From JBFEYJ01 sp041563315 (GTDB lineage: Bacteria; Pseudomonadota; Gammaproteobacteria; Thiohalomonadales; Thiohalomonadaceae), in contig JBFFNE010000102.1 of NCBI GenBank assembly GCA_041563315.1, positions 1 through 8,759 on the forward strand: 8,759 nucleotides of DNA, given 5' to 3'. Shown piece after piece: positions 1 through 5,651 of the stretch. A program made the translations under genes and the position numbers. A model generated the notes under the pieces. That model was given only the letters and a program-made list of their open reading frames with translations. It did not search any database and was not told where the DNA came from. Every line of letters begins with the position of its first letter. The stretch's first letter is position 1.

Positions 1-270
1 CACGATAAGGCAAGCTTCGTCGCTGCGGTTACCGACTGGCTCAAGGAGCCAAAACGGTCCAGCTCCGAGATGAAAGGGGCGGTAAAAAGATTCGGCCTGA
101 TGGATAAGCTGGAGATTAGTGAGGCAGAGGCCATTAGCGTGGCTGAACACCTCTATGACCGCTCTTTTGTCCTGCCCGATCAGTACGTGACCCACTACAA
201 CAACAAGCATGGCAAAAAAGAGCACGGCTATGACGGCACCGAGAGGGCGGCGCAGCGGCAGGGAGAGTAG
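1..270 (+). CDS. C-type cytochrome, C-terminal fragment (5' end outside window)
   Basis: The reading frame is open from the first base and ends at TAG 268-270, giving the last 89 residues of a longer protein. The fragment has the look of the end of a class I cytochrome c domain. A helix (FVAAVTDWLKEP) is followed by a basic stretch and then RFGLMDKLEIS (residues 30-40), where Met34 sits where the axial haem ligand is expected in the usual M-P-x-L motif. A final helix, EAEAISVAEHLYD, is typical of the C-terminal helix of these domains. The tail is Lys/His/Gly-rich. The CXXCH haem-binding motif would lie upstream and is not visible, so haem attachment cannot be confirmed. If correct, the protein is periplasmic and carries electrons. 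An internal Met at base 70 is not a likely start because the conserved helix begins before it. Family assignment is an inference from pattern; coding status is firm. Confidence 0.7.
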   Translation, partial: HDKASFVAAVTDWLKEPKRSSSEMKGAVKRFGLMDKLEISEAEAISVAEHLYDRSFVLPDQYVTHYNNKHGKKEHGYDGTERAAQRQGE

Positions 271-291
271 GGCATGATCATATTAATAAAG

Positions 292-303
292 GAGACACCC
301 ACT
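292..303 (-). repeat. REP-like repeat copy A
   Basis: On the minus strand this reads AGTGGGTGTCTC and continues CTTTATTAA. It shares the GTGGGTGTCT core with copy D. It is inverted relative to copy B, which starts 34 bases to the right (9 of 12 positions pair), so A and B could form one long hairpin. Assignment to a REP family is by resemblance only. Confidence 0.45.
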
Positions 304-337
304 CTACATCCGCCTAGTGAGAACTCCCGTTTCTATG

Positions 338-356
338 GATGGGTGTGTCGTTCCAT
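338..356 (+). repeat. 19-bp direct repeat, left copy (REP-like copy B)
   Basis: GATGGGTGTGTCGTTCCAT occurs here and again, without mismatch, at 1476-1494 in the same orientation. The two copies bracket the dihydrofolate-reductase-family gene, with start-to-start distance 1138 bp. A 19-bp exact repeat is very unlikely by chance in a window of this size. Confidence 0.8.
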
Positions 357-755
357 AAACCAATGATTCGCAAGCGGCCTTGAGTTTATAAGCGGTGCGG
401 GTCAGCCCCTTTGGGGATGTAGGCAACTCTGGAAACTCTACGATGCCGCACCTTCAAATCAACGCATTCGATAAAATGAATGTCCCCTACAACGCGAAGG
501 TGCTGCAATGTGTTTTCGACAGGTATGAGCTACTGAACGACAGAAACACATGGATCGAGCAGAGATCGTCCATTCCAGCTTCTGGTTCATTAGTAAGGTT
601 TCGAACATAAAAAACCATTTGCGAGATGGGTCCTTAGACCTATCGGCCTTGCAGTGACCTACCTCCGCCGGGCTGGTTGTACACAAAACCCGACCAGATA
701 ACATTTGTACTATTCTTATGGCGTATGTAATGGACCGGTCACTTATGCACTGTCT

Positions 756-763
756 GGGGGGAG
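756..763 (+). promoter_or_regulatory. Ribosome binding site deciding the reductase start
   Basis: GGGGGGAG precedes ATG 768-770 with a 4-nt spacer. The in-frame ATG at 705 has no such site, so the shorter protein is preferred. Confidence 0.7.
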
Positions 764-767
764 TCGT

Positions 768-1412
768 ATGAGCAAATTGCGCGTAGAAAGTTTCTCAATC
801 TCGATTGATGGTTTTAGTGCTGGCCCAAATCAGAGCTTAGACGATCCGCTAGGTGTTGGGGGCCTGGCGCTGCACAACTGGGCTTTCCCTACAGAAACTT
901 TCCAGCAGATGCTTGGTAACGATGGAGGGACCATAGGTACCGACAATGATTTTGCATCACGAGGCTTCAAAAATATCGGTGCCTGGATTATAGGACGCAA
1001 TATGTTTGGACCTGTCAGAGGCCCGTGGCCTGACAACAGCTGGAAGGGGTGGTGGGGAGTTAACCCACCTTACCATGTTCCAGTATTTGTGCTGACGCAT
1101 CACCCGAGAGAGTCTATTACCATGGAAGGCGGAACCACTTTTCACTTCATTACTGGAGGAATTGTTTCGGCTCTTGAGCAGGCCAAAGAAGCCGCGAATG
1201 GGATGGATATCAGGATAGGCGGAGGTGTAGCTACCGTCAGGCAATATCTACGTGCAAGACTGGTAGACGAGATGCATCTTGCCATCGCGCCGATCTTTCT
1301 AGGTACTGGGGAAAAGCTGTTTTCGGATATAAACTTACCAGAACTTGGATACCAGTGCGTGCAACGTGATTGCACACAAAATGCTACCCATATTGTTCTG
1401 AGAAAACATTGA
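768..1412 (+). CDS. Dihydrofolate reductase family protein (RibD C-terminal domain type)
   Basis: The gene encodes a 214-residue soluble, probably cytoplasmic protein spanning a single RibD_C/DHFR-like domain. It opens with the family's beta strand and loop, ISIDGFSAGP (11-20), followed by DDPLGVGG (25-32), then the IIGRNMF strand-helix (74-80). The next strand is PVFVLTHHPRE (105-115), followed by the nucleotide-binding glycine run IRIGGGVATVRQYL (148-161). The C-terminal segment is VDEMHLAIAPIFLGTGEKLF (166-185), a hallmark of this family. Such proteins bind NADPH and reduce pterin- or pyrimidine-like substrates, but most small stand-alone members have no defined substrate. I therefore do not call it folA, ribD or a trimethoprim-resistance gene. 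ATG 768 is chosen over an in-frame ATG at 705 because it has a strong Shine-Dalgarno sequence and the domain starts right after it. The gene stands alone, bracketed by an exact 19-bp direct repeat, which may point to acquisition as a unit. Family certain, substrate unknown. Confidence 0.93.
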   Translation: MSKLRVESFSISIDGFSAGPNQSLDDPLGVGGLALHNWAFPTETFQQMLGNDGGTIGTDNDFASRGFKNIGAWIIGRNMFGPVRGPWPDNSWKGWWGVNPPYHVPVFVLTHHPRESITMEGGTTFHFITGGIVSALEQAKEAANGMDIRIGGGVATVRQYLRARLVDEMHLAIAPIFLGTGEKLFSDINLPELGYQCVQRDCTQNATHIVLRKH

Positions 1413-1475
1413 TTGACTAGAGCTAAACTAGATACCCTCTTTAAACGCAATGAGTGAGTCTTCTCGCTTTTTAAC

Positions 1476-1494
1476 GATGGGTGTGTCGTTCCAT
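1476..1494 (+). repeat. 19-bp direct repeat, right copy (REP-like copy C)
   Basis: This is an exact second copy of GATGGGTGTGTCGTTCCAT (first at 338-356). Its last 6 bases begin a perfect 14-bp palindrome, TTCCATTAATGGAA (1489-1502), which could form a hairpin as in REP elements. The left copy lacks this palindrome. Confidence 0.8.
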
Positions 1495-1551
1495 TAATGG
1501 AATTACCTGTTTTTTTGGAAAAAAATGATGATTTGAACAAGGTACCCTAAC

Positions 1552-1565
1552 AAGACACCCACCTT
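1552..1565 (-). repeat. REP-like repeat copy D
   Basis: The minus strand reads AAGGTGGGTGTCTT, continuing GTTAGGGTACC. It faces copy C (9 of 12 positions pair across 64 bases). It is very similar to copy E at 3281-3295, both having a TTTAA-type flank followed by GGTGGGTG and then TTGTT. Confidence 0.5.
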
Positions 1566-1639
1566 AAATGCTTCTGTGTAACTTTCCGCTATGTTGTGGA
1601 TAGGGGTGGAGCATTAGTAATGGGATTGGTATGTATGAC

Positions 1640-1658
1640 TTTTATGATAATCATTCAA
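1640..1658. promoter_or_regulatory. Possible Fur box
   Basis: ATGATAATCATT (1644-1655) matches the central 12 bases of the 19-bp Fur consensus GATAATGATAATCATTATC. The flanks match poorly, about 13 of 19 overall. No gene with a good start lies just downstream on either strand, so if functional it would control an unannotated small RNA or be a relic. Confidence 0.25.
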
Positions 1659-1997
1659 GAACATTTTGCTAGAGCGTGAAATTTATCATTGAAATGTTAT
1701 CTGTCCTGGTTAATTGCACAGTCCGGGATGTTAAATCTGCCTAGCAACCACAGACTTCCTGTTTTAGTCGTTTGGCTGCGGGAAAAAGACAACATAACAG
1801 AAGAGTTGTCAGGGAGGGGATGCAGTGGCGTAGCATCATGCGAAATCAGTGGCCTTCCTTGGTTTTGGCATGATATCTCTCCTTGATATCTATGGGACCT
1901 TGGAAGATTGACATAATACAAGGTGGTAGGAAATCTCGAGTGAGTGTGACTTTCTCAGGTCTTTCCTGTTGGCGTTCAATAAAAGGGAGCTGATAAC

Positions 1998-2846
1998 TTA
2001 AAAACCAAGACTGAGTTGAGCGATAAACCGGTTCTGGGATGCATTGATATCCCCATAATCGATCATTTGCGCAGCAATGGTCAGGTTGAAGTTGTCATTC
2101 GCATAACGTAGTCCCGGGGTGATCGCGCTGTGGTTGCGTACCATCGTGGGTTTATCTTTGTTGGTGACCCGATTAAGTTCGGTGAAAAAGGAAAGATTGT
2201 TGTCGTCGGAGATAGGGAAGGCGAGGCCGACGTTGACCACGGCATACATTTCTTTATAGGGAGAACTGGATGTCATCGAGTCGATGGCAACGATCTCACC
2301 TTCGAAATAAAGGCCAACATAGCTATCATCGTAAATAGGTTTTTCTGCGGCCCCGGTAACATTCAGTTTTATGCCCAATGTATCTACTTCACCGAAGCCT
2401 TTCTTCTCGTCAGCTGTTGGCAGGATTGCACCAAGTCCCAAGGCCATCGCGAGCAGGTGCTCATTCTGTTCACGGAATTTCCATTTAATCATCACCTCGG
2501 CATCACCTAGACCAGTGTTCGTGTTACCAGTAAGGTCTTTGGAGGTATAGTTCTTGGTTTTCAGGCCAATCTCAATGTTGTCACTGAACCCGACTCGAAG
2601 TGCCACGATCGCTTCGGTGAGATCCTCATACTGACCGGGGAGTGAATCAGCGAGGGAGACGGCACCGACCGCTGTAATACCAGCACCCATCGTGTGTGGG
2701 AGATTCATGGTAAGCAGTCCTGTCATGCCATCCAAGCTGGGCGCACGGCTGATTGCTGCGGCATAATACTGATCATCACCTCGGGCAGAAACGGAAGTAG
2801 ATACGATAAGTCCCAGCAAAAACAGACACTTATTAAAAGCCCTCAT
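1998..2846 (-). CDS. Outer-membrane beta-barrel protein, MetA-pathway/transporter-like
   Basis: The 282-residue precursor has a classical Sec signal peptide: MRAFNK, then a hydrophobic core CLFLLGLIVSTSV, with likely cleavage after SVSA (residue 21). The mature part is a succession of short alternating polar/hydrophobic strands with Gly/Asp/Asn turns, and it ends in a strand with C-terminal Phe (AQLSLGF), the signal read by the BAM machinery. The block GLGDAEVMIKWKF (from about residue 112), followed by GLGAILPTAD (137-146), resembles the 'GLGD-KY...LPTGD' pattern of the Phenol_MetA_deg-like barrel family. Those proteins are thought to act as outer-membrane channels for small hydrophobic or aromatic compounds, but most members are uncharacterised. 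An in-frame ATG five codons upstream (2861) has no ribosome binding site, whereas ATG 2846 does. The gene stands alone; no substrate can be inferred from the neighbours. Confidence 0.85.
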   Translation of the reverse strand: MRAFNKCLFLLGLIVSTSVSARGDDQYYAAAISRAPSLDGMTGLLTMNLPHTMGAGITAVGAVSLADSLPGQYEDLTEAIVALRVGFSDNIEIGLKTKNYTSKDLTGNTNTGLGDAEVMIKWKFREQNEHLLAMALGLGAILPTADEKKGFGEVDTLGIKLNVTGAAEKPIYDDSYVGLYFEGEIVAIDSMTSSSPYKEMYAVVNVGLAFPISDDNNLSFFTELNRVTNKDKPTMVRNHSAITPGLRYANDNFNLTIAAQMIDYGDINASQNRFIAQLSLGF

Positions 2847-2853
2847 CAAAAAT

Positions 2854-2859
2854 TCCCTC
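2854..2859 (-). promoter_or_regulatory. Ribosome binding site deciding the start of the 1998-2846 gene
   Basis: GAGGGA on the minus strand lies 7 nt before ATG 2846. It overlaps the alternative ATG at 2861, arguing against that start. Confidence 0.65.
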
Positions 2860-2957
2860 ATCTAAAGATCAGAATTGATATTGTTTGATACGATCGTTAA
2901 CGAGAACGCCTTGAAAATCAAGTGGTAGCTGAGGTTTTTTAAATAAAACATGAAGCG

Positions 2958-3262
2958 CTAGTCATTCTTCAAAGGTAACTGCTGGCCCCACTTGATAACG
3001 TACTTGGCGGGAGAGATGAGAAGTTCCAGATAGCCGGGAACGTGGAGCATGGGGCTTTCGGCAGGCTGCACTGTGGTGTTGAGTTTCGGGGCCCCGGATG
3101 GGCAACCTGGTCTACTCGGCACTCGCATAAGGGAGGAGTTACCTTCAAAGTTATTTCCTCACGGAGGAGGGTGCCATTAAGTCCGGAATTACGATACAGG
3201 AGATTTTTAAGGTCGGCAGAGGCACTTTGGGGAAAAAGTCCAAGCCTAGGTGGCGAGAGTAT
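2958..3262 (-). pseudogene. Possible frameshifted coding remnant
   Basis: On the minus strand a frame open from about 3262 contains SADLKNLLYRNSGLNGTLL and REEITLKV. Around 3140-3165 a second frame takes over (NFEGNSSLMRVPSRPG...). It ends PGYLELLISPAKYVIKWG, QQLPLKND, stop TAG at 2958-2960. The second frame alone has an ATG at 3128 (56 codons), but there is no Shine-Dalgarno sequence before it; the minus strand is pyrimidine-rich there. The amphipathic, protein-like ending and two abutting open frames suggest a gene broken by a frameshift. I do not recognise the family. The plus strand is also unusually open, so a structured non-coding element is an alternative. Confidence 0.3.
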
Positions 3263-3280
3263 CTGTTTTTAACGAATAAA

Positions 3281-3295
3281 CAAAGCACCCACCTT
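3281..3295 (-). repeat. REP-like repeat copy E
   Basis: The minus strand reads AAGGTGGGTGCTTTG and continues TTTATTCG. It is nearly the same as copy D (AAGGTGGGTGTCTTG). It lies immediately beside the possible pseudogene end. Confidence 0.45.
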
Positions 3296-3330
3296 TAAAA
3301 ACAATAACAGCTAATCTGAATGTTAGAGGG

Positions 3331-3342
3331 GAAAGTACCCAC
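3331..3342 (-). repeat. Weak REP-like core, copy F
   Basis: The minus strand reads GTGGGTACTTTC, in the same orientation as copy E and about 35 bases from it. Only the GTGGGT core and following CTTT are shared, so this may be chance. Confidence 0.25.
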
Positions 3343-3540
3343 ACCTGTAGGAAGTCGATATGTCCAGTGTACTCGGAAGGATTTGAAGCTGTTTTGTTGT
3401 GGATATGTGTTCCAACAGGACGACGCTTTTTCTTAAGCCTTGCCCTCGCGCATCTTACAACTAACCTGTTACCTTCATGCATCAAACAAGCAATCACAGT
3501 CAAGAGTCATGCCGCTAGTACGGGTAGAGTTGTTGCCGTT

Positions 3541-3547
3541 GAGGAGG
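3541..3547 (+). promoter_or_regulatory. Ribosome binding site selecting a GTG start
   Basis: GAGGAGG ends 7 nt before GTG 3555-3557, an ideal spacing. The ATG at 3561 would be 13 nt away, so GTG is preferred for the regulator. Confidence 0.65.
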
Positions 3548-3554
3548 TAAGGCA

Positions 3555-4421
3555 GTGAGCATGAAAACGGCAAAGGCCTATGAGGAGCGTTTTGAGCGTG
3601 TGCTCAAATACGTAGACAGGCATCTCGATGATGTCCTGACTGTGGAGCGCTTGAGCAAGGTGGCTAACTTTTCCAGATTCCACTTTCATAGGCAGTTTTC
3701 AGAATTTGCTGGTATGACCGTGTCCCGTTATATCCAGATGATGCGGTTGCGACGGGCATCATACCAGCTCGTTTTCAAAATAGAGCGGCGAATAATCGAT
3801 GTTGCATTAGAGGCCGGGTTCGAAAACCCGGAGTCGTTCACCCGTGCGTTCAAGAGACATTTTGGACAGACCCCCTCTCAATTCAGGAACAAGCCAGCAT
3901 GGAAACCATGGAATGAACGTATGCAACTACCCAAACGAGAGAGGAGTGAGATGATGGATGTCAAGATTGTCGATTTCGATGAGACAATGATTGCAGTGAA
4001 GGAGCACCGTGGGGACCCCCAGCAGGTGAATGAGTCGGTAAAAGAGTTTATTGAGTGGCGAAAGTCCACCGGTCTCTCCCCGGTCGATACAAGCCGGACC
4101 TTCGGCATTCCCTACGACGACCCAGAGGTTGTCGAGTCGGATAGATTTTGCTTTGATATCTGCGGCTCAGTTTTAAAAGCCGTACCAGAAAATCCGCAAA
4201 AGGTTGTGAACAAAGTCATTCCGGGTGGTCGCTGCGCAGTGCTGCGCCATTACGGATCAACCGACATCATCAAAGAGAGCGTTTATTACCTGTATCGGGA
4301 GTGGCTGCCAGAAAGCGGTGAAGAGTTGCGTGACTTTCCTGTGTTCTTCAACTACCTGAAACTGATGCCAGAAACACCGGAGCATGAGTTGATTACGGAT
4401 ATCTATTTACCCATGAAGTAG
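3555..4421 (+). CDS. AraC-family transcriptional regulator with GyrI-like effector-binding domain
   Basis: The gene encodes a 288-residue cytoplasmic DNA-binding protein with two domains. Residues 10-112 form the double helix-turn-helix of the AraC/XylS family. The first is around LTVERLSKVANFSRFHFHRQF (28-48). The second carries the family signature IIDVALEAGFENPESFTRAF (80-99), continuing KRHFGQTPSQFR (100-111). Residues 134-288 resemble the GyrI-like/AraC effector-binding domain: VKIVDFDETMIAVKEHRG at the start, then GIPYDDPEVV (184-193). Next come CFDICGSVL (199-207) and a PGGRCAVLRHYGSTDII core (223-239), and the domain ends LITDIYLPMK. The DNA-binding domain first and GyrI domain second is the order of Rob-type regulators, which sense small hydrophobic molecules and control efflux or stress genes. 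The ligand and targets here are unknown. The GTG start is favoured by the upstream GAGGAGG. The gene converges on the amidase operon, so it is not co-transcribed with it. Family certain. Confidence 0.95.
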   Translation: MSMKTAKAYEERFERVLKYVDRHLDDVLTVERLSKVANFSRFHFHRQFSEFAGMTVSRYIQMMRLRRASYQLVFKIERRIIDVALEAGFENPESFTRAFKRHFGQTPSQFRNKPAWKPWNERMQLPKRERSEMMDVKIVDFDETMIAVKEHRGDPQQVNESVKEFIEWRKSTGLSPVDTSRTFGIPYDDPEVVESDRFCFDICGSVLKAVPENPQKVVNKVIPGGRCAVLRHYGSTDIIKESVYYLYREWLPESGEELRDFPVFFNYLKLMPETPEHELITDIYLPMK

Positions 4422-4526
4422 GGTGACCAGTGGCGGTCCATGGTTTAAAAAGCCTGGTTTGCTATTATTACCCGTCTCCTTATGTCGGAAATTCACGGTA
4501 GCGATGTTTGCCGCAGAAACGTGTCG

Positions 4527-5120
4527 TCAGTAATTGAAGGAGGTCCCCACGAGGATGCTGTTATTGCCCTCTTGCGCGATACCCCACAGTCGGTATTTGA
4601 GCGTACCCACTCCGATTAAGCCCATGGGCGCACCGCCCCCGTAACCGACACCTAGTTCGATGGATAGGGAGCTTGGGGACAACAAGTTTCGATAATCTCC
4701 CGCGAGGCGATCAAACTGATGGGTCAGGCTGTCATAGCGAGTTGCCAGCTGGCCGTATTCGTTAGCCAGTGCCTGGTATTGCGAGCTGACAGAAATGGCG
4801 TTATCGAGTGCTGACTGGTAGGTGTCGGAGAGCTGTTTCGCATCATCGAGGATCCGGCCCGCGCTCTCGTTCCACGCCAGGCCCTGATTGACGGTGGTGT
4901 GGCATTGCTCCAGATCTGCGCGCAAACCGTTGTAGGCCTGACTAATGGTCTGCACATCAAGGCAGTTGTCCCTGGCAAGTTTGGCGGCGGGGACCAGGTA
5001 GACCGTTTGGCCGTCAATTTCACGCCGCTCAAGCGCAGAGGGATCCAGCGCAAAGTGACAGCCTTCAGCCTGCACCGGCAGTGTGGCCGCCCAAAATACG
5101 ATTCCTGTCACTATTCTCAT
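4527..5120 (-). CDS. Exported coiled-coil protein with C-terminal beta-rich segment (operon gene 4)
   Basis: I do not recognise this 197-residue protein. It begins with a short signal peptide, MRIVTGIVFWAATLPVQA (1-18), with probable signal peptidase I cleavage after VQA. Cys21 follows, but AEGC is a poor lipobox. Residues 22-60 hold a small globular part (QTVYLVPAAKLARDNC). Residues 60-147 are a long helical stretch rich in Gln, Ala, Tyr and Asp with heptad-like spacing (QYQALANEYGQLATRYDSL, then HQFDRLAGDYRNLL), probably a coiled coil. Residues 151-197 turn into Gly-rich short strands (SIELGVGYGG, MGLIGVGTLKYRLWGIA, SILVGTSFNY) ending in Tyr, like the last strands of an outer-membrane anchor. 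It is the last gene of the operon, 42 nt after gene 3. I infer a periplasmic stalk anchored at or in the outer membrane that partners the inner-membrane coiled coil of gene 3. Coding status is strong; function is inference. Confidence 0.85.
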   Translation of the reverse strand: MRIVTGIVFWAATLPVQAEGCHFALDPSALERREIDGQTVYLVPAAKLARDNCLDVQTISQAYNGLRADLEQCHTTVNQGLAWNESAGRILDDAKQLSDTYQSALDNAISVSSQYQALANEYGQLATRYDSLTHQFDRLAGDYRNLLSPSSLSIELGVGYGGGAPMGLIGVGTLKYRLWGIAQEGNNSILVGTSFNY

Positions 5121-5162
5121 GTGTGGTCTTTCCTGTCGGTTGAGCGGCCGTCGAAAACGTTG

Positions 5163-5651
5163 TCACATTCGACCGCTATCTCTTTGCGCCCGCTCTGCAT
5201 TTTCCAGTATCTGGGAGATGGTGTCCCTTGAGTCGCGCTGCTCCTCGTAGCGTCGGTTAAGTGCCTCCACTTCCTGGCGGTGGGCCTGGTAATTCCCTTG
5301 CCAGTTTTCCTGATTGGTCGCCATCTGTTCGAGCCTTGCTGCGAGAGTATCCCGTTCATTTTTTATGACATCGAGCTCCTGACTCAGGTTCGCTTCCTTG
5401 CTGTGCAGACCCTCGAGTGCCTGTTTCAGTGTTGCCAGTTCCTCTTGCAGTGCTTCTCTTTCCTGATCCAGCTTTTGGGTCAGTTTATTCACGCGAAATA
5501 CTTGGTAGAAGCGGAAGGCCAGAACGGCGGTACCTGCCGTGACGAAGTACCAGCGGATGCGTCCCGGCAAAAGTAGACCCGCAAGCAGGATCACCGCTAG
5601 GCCGACAAAAAAACCCGGATCGCTGAAGAGCAGTTGTTTGAGTGTTTCCAT
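5163..5651 (-). CDS. Inner-membrane protein with two helices and long coiled coil (operon gene 3)
   Basis: The predicted 162-residue protein has two N-terminal membrane helices, FFVGLAVILLAGLLLPG (14-30) and WYFVTAGTAVLAFRFYQVF (34-52). From residue 53 to the end it is charged and strongly helical with heptad-like patterning (LTQKLDQEREALQEELATL, RDTLAARLEQM, QILENAERAQRD). This has the appearance of a long coiled coil. The start is ATG 5651, whose A is also the last base of the preceding gene's TAA (TAATG), with GGAG 10 nt upstream. A longer in-frame start at 5768 would read through the previous gene and adds a tail unlike any membrane protein. The arrangement recalls an inner-membrane spanin (Rz-type), except that Rz proteins have one helix. 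With two helices the coiled coil would be on the same side as the N-terminus; which side is not clear from sequence. Function inferred only from context. Confidence 0.88.
   Translation of the reverse strand: METLKQLLFSDPGFFVGLAVILLAGLLLPGRIRWYFVTAGTAVLAFRFYQVFRVNKLTQKLDQEREALQEELATLKQALEGLHSKEANLSQELDVIKNERDTLAARLEQMATNQENWQGNYQAHRQEVEALNRRYEEQRDSRDTISQILENAERAQRDSGRM

Larger units (their letters stand above)
271..767. other. Long gene-poor gap with REP-like repeats
   Basis: This stretch of about 500 bases separates the cytochrome fragment from the reductase gene. It contains two inverted REP-like copies (292-303 and 338-356). The small open frames between 395 and 704 on both strands lack ribosome binding sites and recognisable content. 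Just upstream of the reductase gene, TTGTAC (677-682) and TAACAT (699-704) are spaced 16 bp apart and could be a weak sigma-70 promoter, but the match is poor. No terminator with a T-run follows the cytochrome stop. Confidence 0.6.
1413..1997. other. Gene-poor gap between reductase and outer-membrane protein genes
   Basis: No convincing gene is present in these 585 bases. Two overlapping small open frames on opposite strands (1689-1886 + and 1697-1921 -) lack ribosome binding sites and recognisable sequence. The gap holds two facing REP-like copies (1476-1494 and 1552-1565) and a Fur-box-like dyad (1640-1658). I see no clear rho-independent terminator for the flanking genes, which end tail to tail here. 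Confidence 0.6.
2847..3554. other. Gene-poor gap with decayed coding remnant and REP-like repeats
   Basis: About 700 bases lie between the divergently transcribed barrel gene and the AraC-type regulator. The first 110 bases should contain the barrel-gene promoter, but no strong match stands out. The middle (2958-3262) has low stop density and is treated separately as a possible pseudogene. Two REP-like cores follow (3281-3295, 3331-3342). The last 200 bases contain only weak open frames on both strands and presumably the regulator's promoter, which I cannot place. Confidence 0.55.

Noticed and set aside
395..704. Small overlapping open frames on both strands (71 and 81 codons).
   Set aside because: No ribosome binding site, no recognisable motif, and amino-acid composition unlike a real protein on the minus strand. 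The plus-strand frame is slightly more plausible but not supportable.
292..1565. Reductase gene as an integron cassette with attC sites.
   Set aside because: The paired repeats at the two ends have opposite internal order (outward at one end, inward at the other) and no consistent RYYYAAC/GTTRRRY core pair is present.
1689..1921. Overlapping small open frames on opposite strands (65 and 74 codons).
   Set aside because: No Shine-Dalgarno sequence, low-complexity composition, no similarity that I recognise.
2130..2510. 126-codon plus-strand frame opposite the outer-membrane barrel gene.
   Set aside because: The minus frame has a signal peptide and a complete barrel; the plus frame is a shadow.
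3367..3558. 63-codon plus-strand frame just before the AraC-type gene.
   Set aside because: No ribosome binding site or recognisable content; the region more likely holds the regulator's promoter.
5058..5120. Gene 4 as a lipoprotein anchored through Cys21.
   Set aside because: The residues before the Cys are A-E-G, which lack the usual Leu at -3 and have an unfavourable Glu at -2; normal signal peptidase I cleavage after VQA fits better.
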